A stretch of DNA of 36,588 bases from positions 1-36,588 of the IMG/VR virus record IMGVR_UViG_3300043434_000225; one strand, 5' to 3'. This document shows, one piece after another, positions 35,593 to 36,588 of this stretch. The notes under the pieces were generated by a model. It searched no databases. It saw only the letters and a list, made by a program, of their open reading frames with translations, and was not told where the DNA came from. Source of the stretch: a virus. The position numbers and the translations under genes are program-made. The first letter of the stretch is position 1, and each line of letters begins with the position of its first letter.

Positions 35593-36588
35593 TTATAGCT
35601 CCGCAGTTGCAGTTAGTGTTAATCCAATTTGTGCTGCGGTAGAAAAATTAGTTACCATATAAGAAATAGCATCAGCTGAAACTTGATTATCTGCTGCAGT
35701 TGGAGAACTTAACGCACCACCACTAGAATTAAATGCAGTTACTGAAGAATAAGCAGTAGTTGGTGTTGCTCTCATTGTAACTTTTAATGAATAGGGTGCA
35801 CCTCTTGATGACGAGCCTAATGCAACTGAAGCGGTAGTTAATGACGCAGTTTGATAATACCTCTGACACAACGCCAACTCTTGTCCATAAGGTCTGTAGT
35901 CAAATGATGTAGCTGTAGAGCCTTTTTCTAGTTGAACGCCTGTGATGTAGAAGGTAGCTCCGTTAGTGCCGACTACTGATGTAGCGCCTGTTGCTGAGTA
36001 TCGTTCTGAACCTACCCAAGCACCCACTGTTCCTGAATATGTTGAGCCAACACCAAATCCAAAATATAAAGCTAATCCAATACTATTAGTTGTGTTCCAA
36101 GTTCCTGTTGTATCTCCAGCAATAGTAATGGTTTTTTGTTCCCATGTGTTTGCTGATGATATAGTGTAATTAAAAGGATATGACCTAGTAGCATTTATAT
36201 TGCCTAAAGCCCCTCCAAAAGTTCCTGTTAGACTTGAGCGAACCCAAAACGACAATGTTATTGTCTGTGCATTAGCAGTTCCCCAAGCAAGGTCAGCTAC
36301 GTTATATCCTTCAATATACTGAAATGCGACAAATACATCAGTTGCTCCTACAGAATATGCAGATAATGATGTAATTCCAAGATAGTTTGTAAATCCTGTT
36401 GGAGGAGTGACTGAGCCAGCATTTTGTTGGAAACTATATTTTGATGCCGCTGGTGCGGCCATTCTCCATCTATCTAGTCCATATACTGTTGCAGTTGGTG
36501 TCACACTCGCCCCAGCATTACGCTGGTCAATCACCATAGCACCATTAATAATACGATTCTTAAACCCTGTGTATTGCGCTTGGGTGTC
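35593..36588 (-). CDS. Tail-fibre-like protein, 5' part cut by window edge
   Basis: The frame is open to the right edge (332 codons visible plus stop), and continues through [18 protein letters not shown], a motif typical of a receptor-binding or fibre C-terminal module. The rest is a beta-sandwich-like, Thr/Ser/Gly-rich domain ([40 protein letters not shown]) similar to carbohydrate-binding modules in phage fibres. The internal ATG at 36537 is not the real start. Probably the host-recognition protein or an adjoining fibre. Confidence 0.8.
   Translation of the reverse strand, partial: DTQAQYTGFKNRIINGAMVIDQRNAGASVTPTATVYGLDRWRMAAPAASKYSFQQNAGSVTPPTGFTNYLGITSLSAYSVGATDVFVAFQYIEGYNVADLAWGTANAQTITLSFWVRSSLTGTFGGALGNINATRSYPFNYTISSANTWEQKTITIAGDTTGTWNTTNSIGLALYFGFGVGSTYSGTVGAWVGSERYSATGATSVVGTNGATFYITGVQLEKGSTATSFDYRPYGQELALCQRYYQTASLTTASVALGSSSRGAPYSLKVTMRATPTTAYSSVTAFNSSGGALSSPTAADNQVSADAISYMVTNFSTAAQIGLTLTATAEL

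Noticed and set aside
1-36588. CRISPR arrays, insertion sequences, integrase or attachment sites, homing endonucleases, ordinary tRNA genes
   Set aside because: I looked for repeats with regular spacers, transposase or integrase motifs, LAGLIDADG or GIY-YIG motifs and cloverleafs, and found none.

Overview
The window is a piece of a T4-like (Tevenvirinae-core) myophage genome. Every supported gene lies on the minus strand, so the map reads from the right end to the left. The order neck (gp13, gp14, gp15), terminase gp17, sheath gp18, tube gp19, portal gp20, core gp67, protease gp21, scaffold gp22, capsid gp23, uvsY, uvsW, gp55, gp47, gp46 and, further left, gp45, gp44, gp62, regA is the collinear core of T4-like phages of the cyanophage and pelagiphage type. 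The DNA is AT-rich. Genes are tightly packed, with 1-20 nt overlaps, and many are very small.

Layout from right to left. 36588-19597 is the virion region: a truncated tail-fibre-like gene, gp13, gp14, a 702-aa fibre-like protein, gp15, gp17, gp18, gp19, gp20, the prohead core genes, gp21, gp22, gp23 and a second tube-fold protein. Several units start at T4 late promoters (TATAAATA). 19534-13001 is recombination and late transcription: UvsY, a 44-aa protein, UvsW, an Sm-like protein, sigma gp55, gp47 and gp46. 12768-7386 holds accessory early genes: a CobT-like HEXXH plus VWA protein with a CobS/MoxR-like AAA+ ATPase, small membrane proteins and a winged-helix protein. 7326-3563 is the replication block ending in gp45, gp44, gp62 and RegA. 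At least nine copies of one early-type promoter (minus strand TGTACATTAATTAG, about 9 nt, then TATAAT) are scattered through 170-19594 and I found none in the virion region.

The left 3.6 kb is an island of host-derived functions and is the most interesting part. It holds a 23-codon pqqA gene (the PQQ precursor peptide) alone between two terminators, a full AhpC peroxiredoxin, an unexplained structured intergenic RNA, a ribosomal protein bS21 gene that seems to start at AUA, an RNA polymerase omega-like gene, a tiny lipoprotein, a circularly permuted (two-piece) tmRNA encoding the tag ANDELFALAA, and an IbpA-type Hsp20. PqqA fits a host that depends on PQQ methanol dehydrogenase. The permuted tmRNA with a beta/gammaproteobacteria-like tag fits a betaproteobacterium. 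Together they suggest a phage of a streamlined methylotroph (Methylophilales, such as the OM43 or LD28 clades). This host assignment is inference; nothing in the window proves it.

How it may work together: early promoters drive replication, recombination and accessory genes; gp55 with the gp45 clamp switches transcription to TATAAATA promoters for the virion genes; the left island may keep host translation (bS21, tmRNA), transcription (omega), protein folding (Hsp20), redox balance (AhpC) and C1 energy metabolism (PqqA) running during infection.
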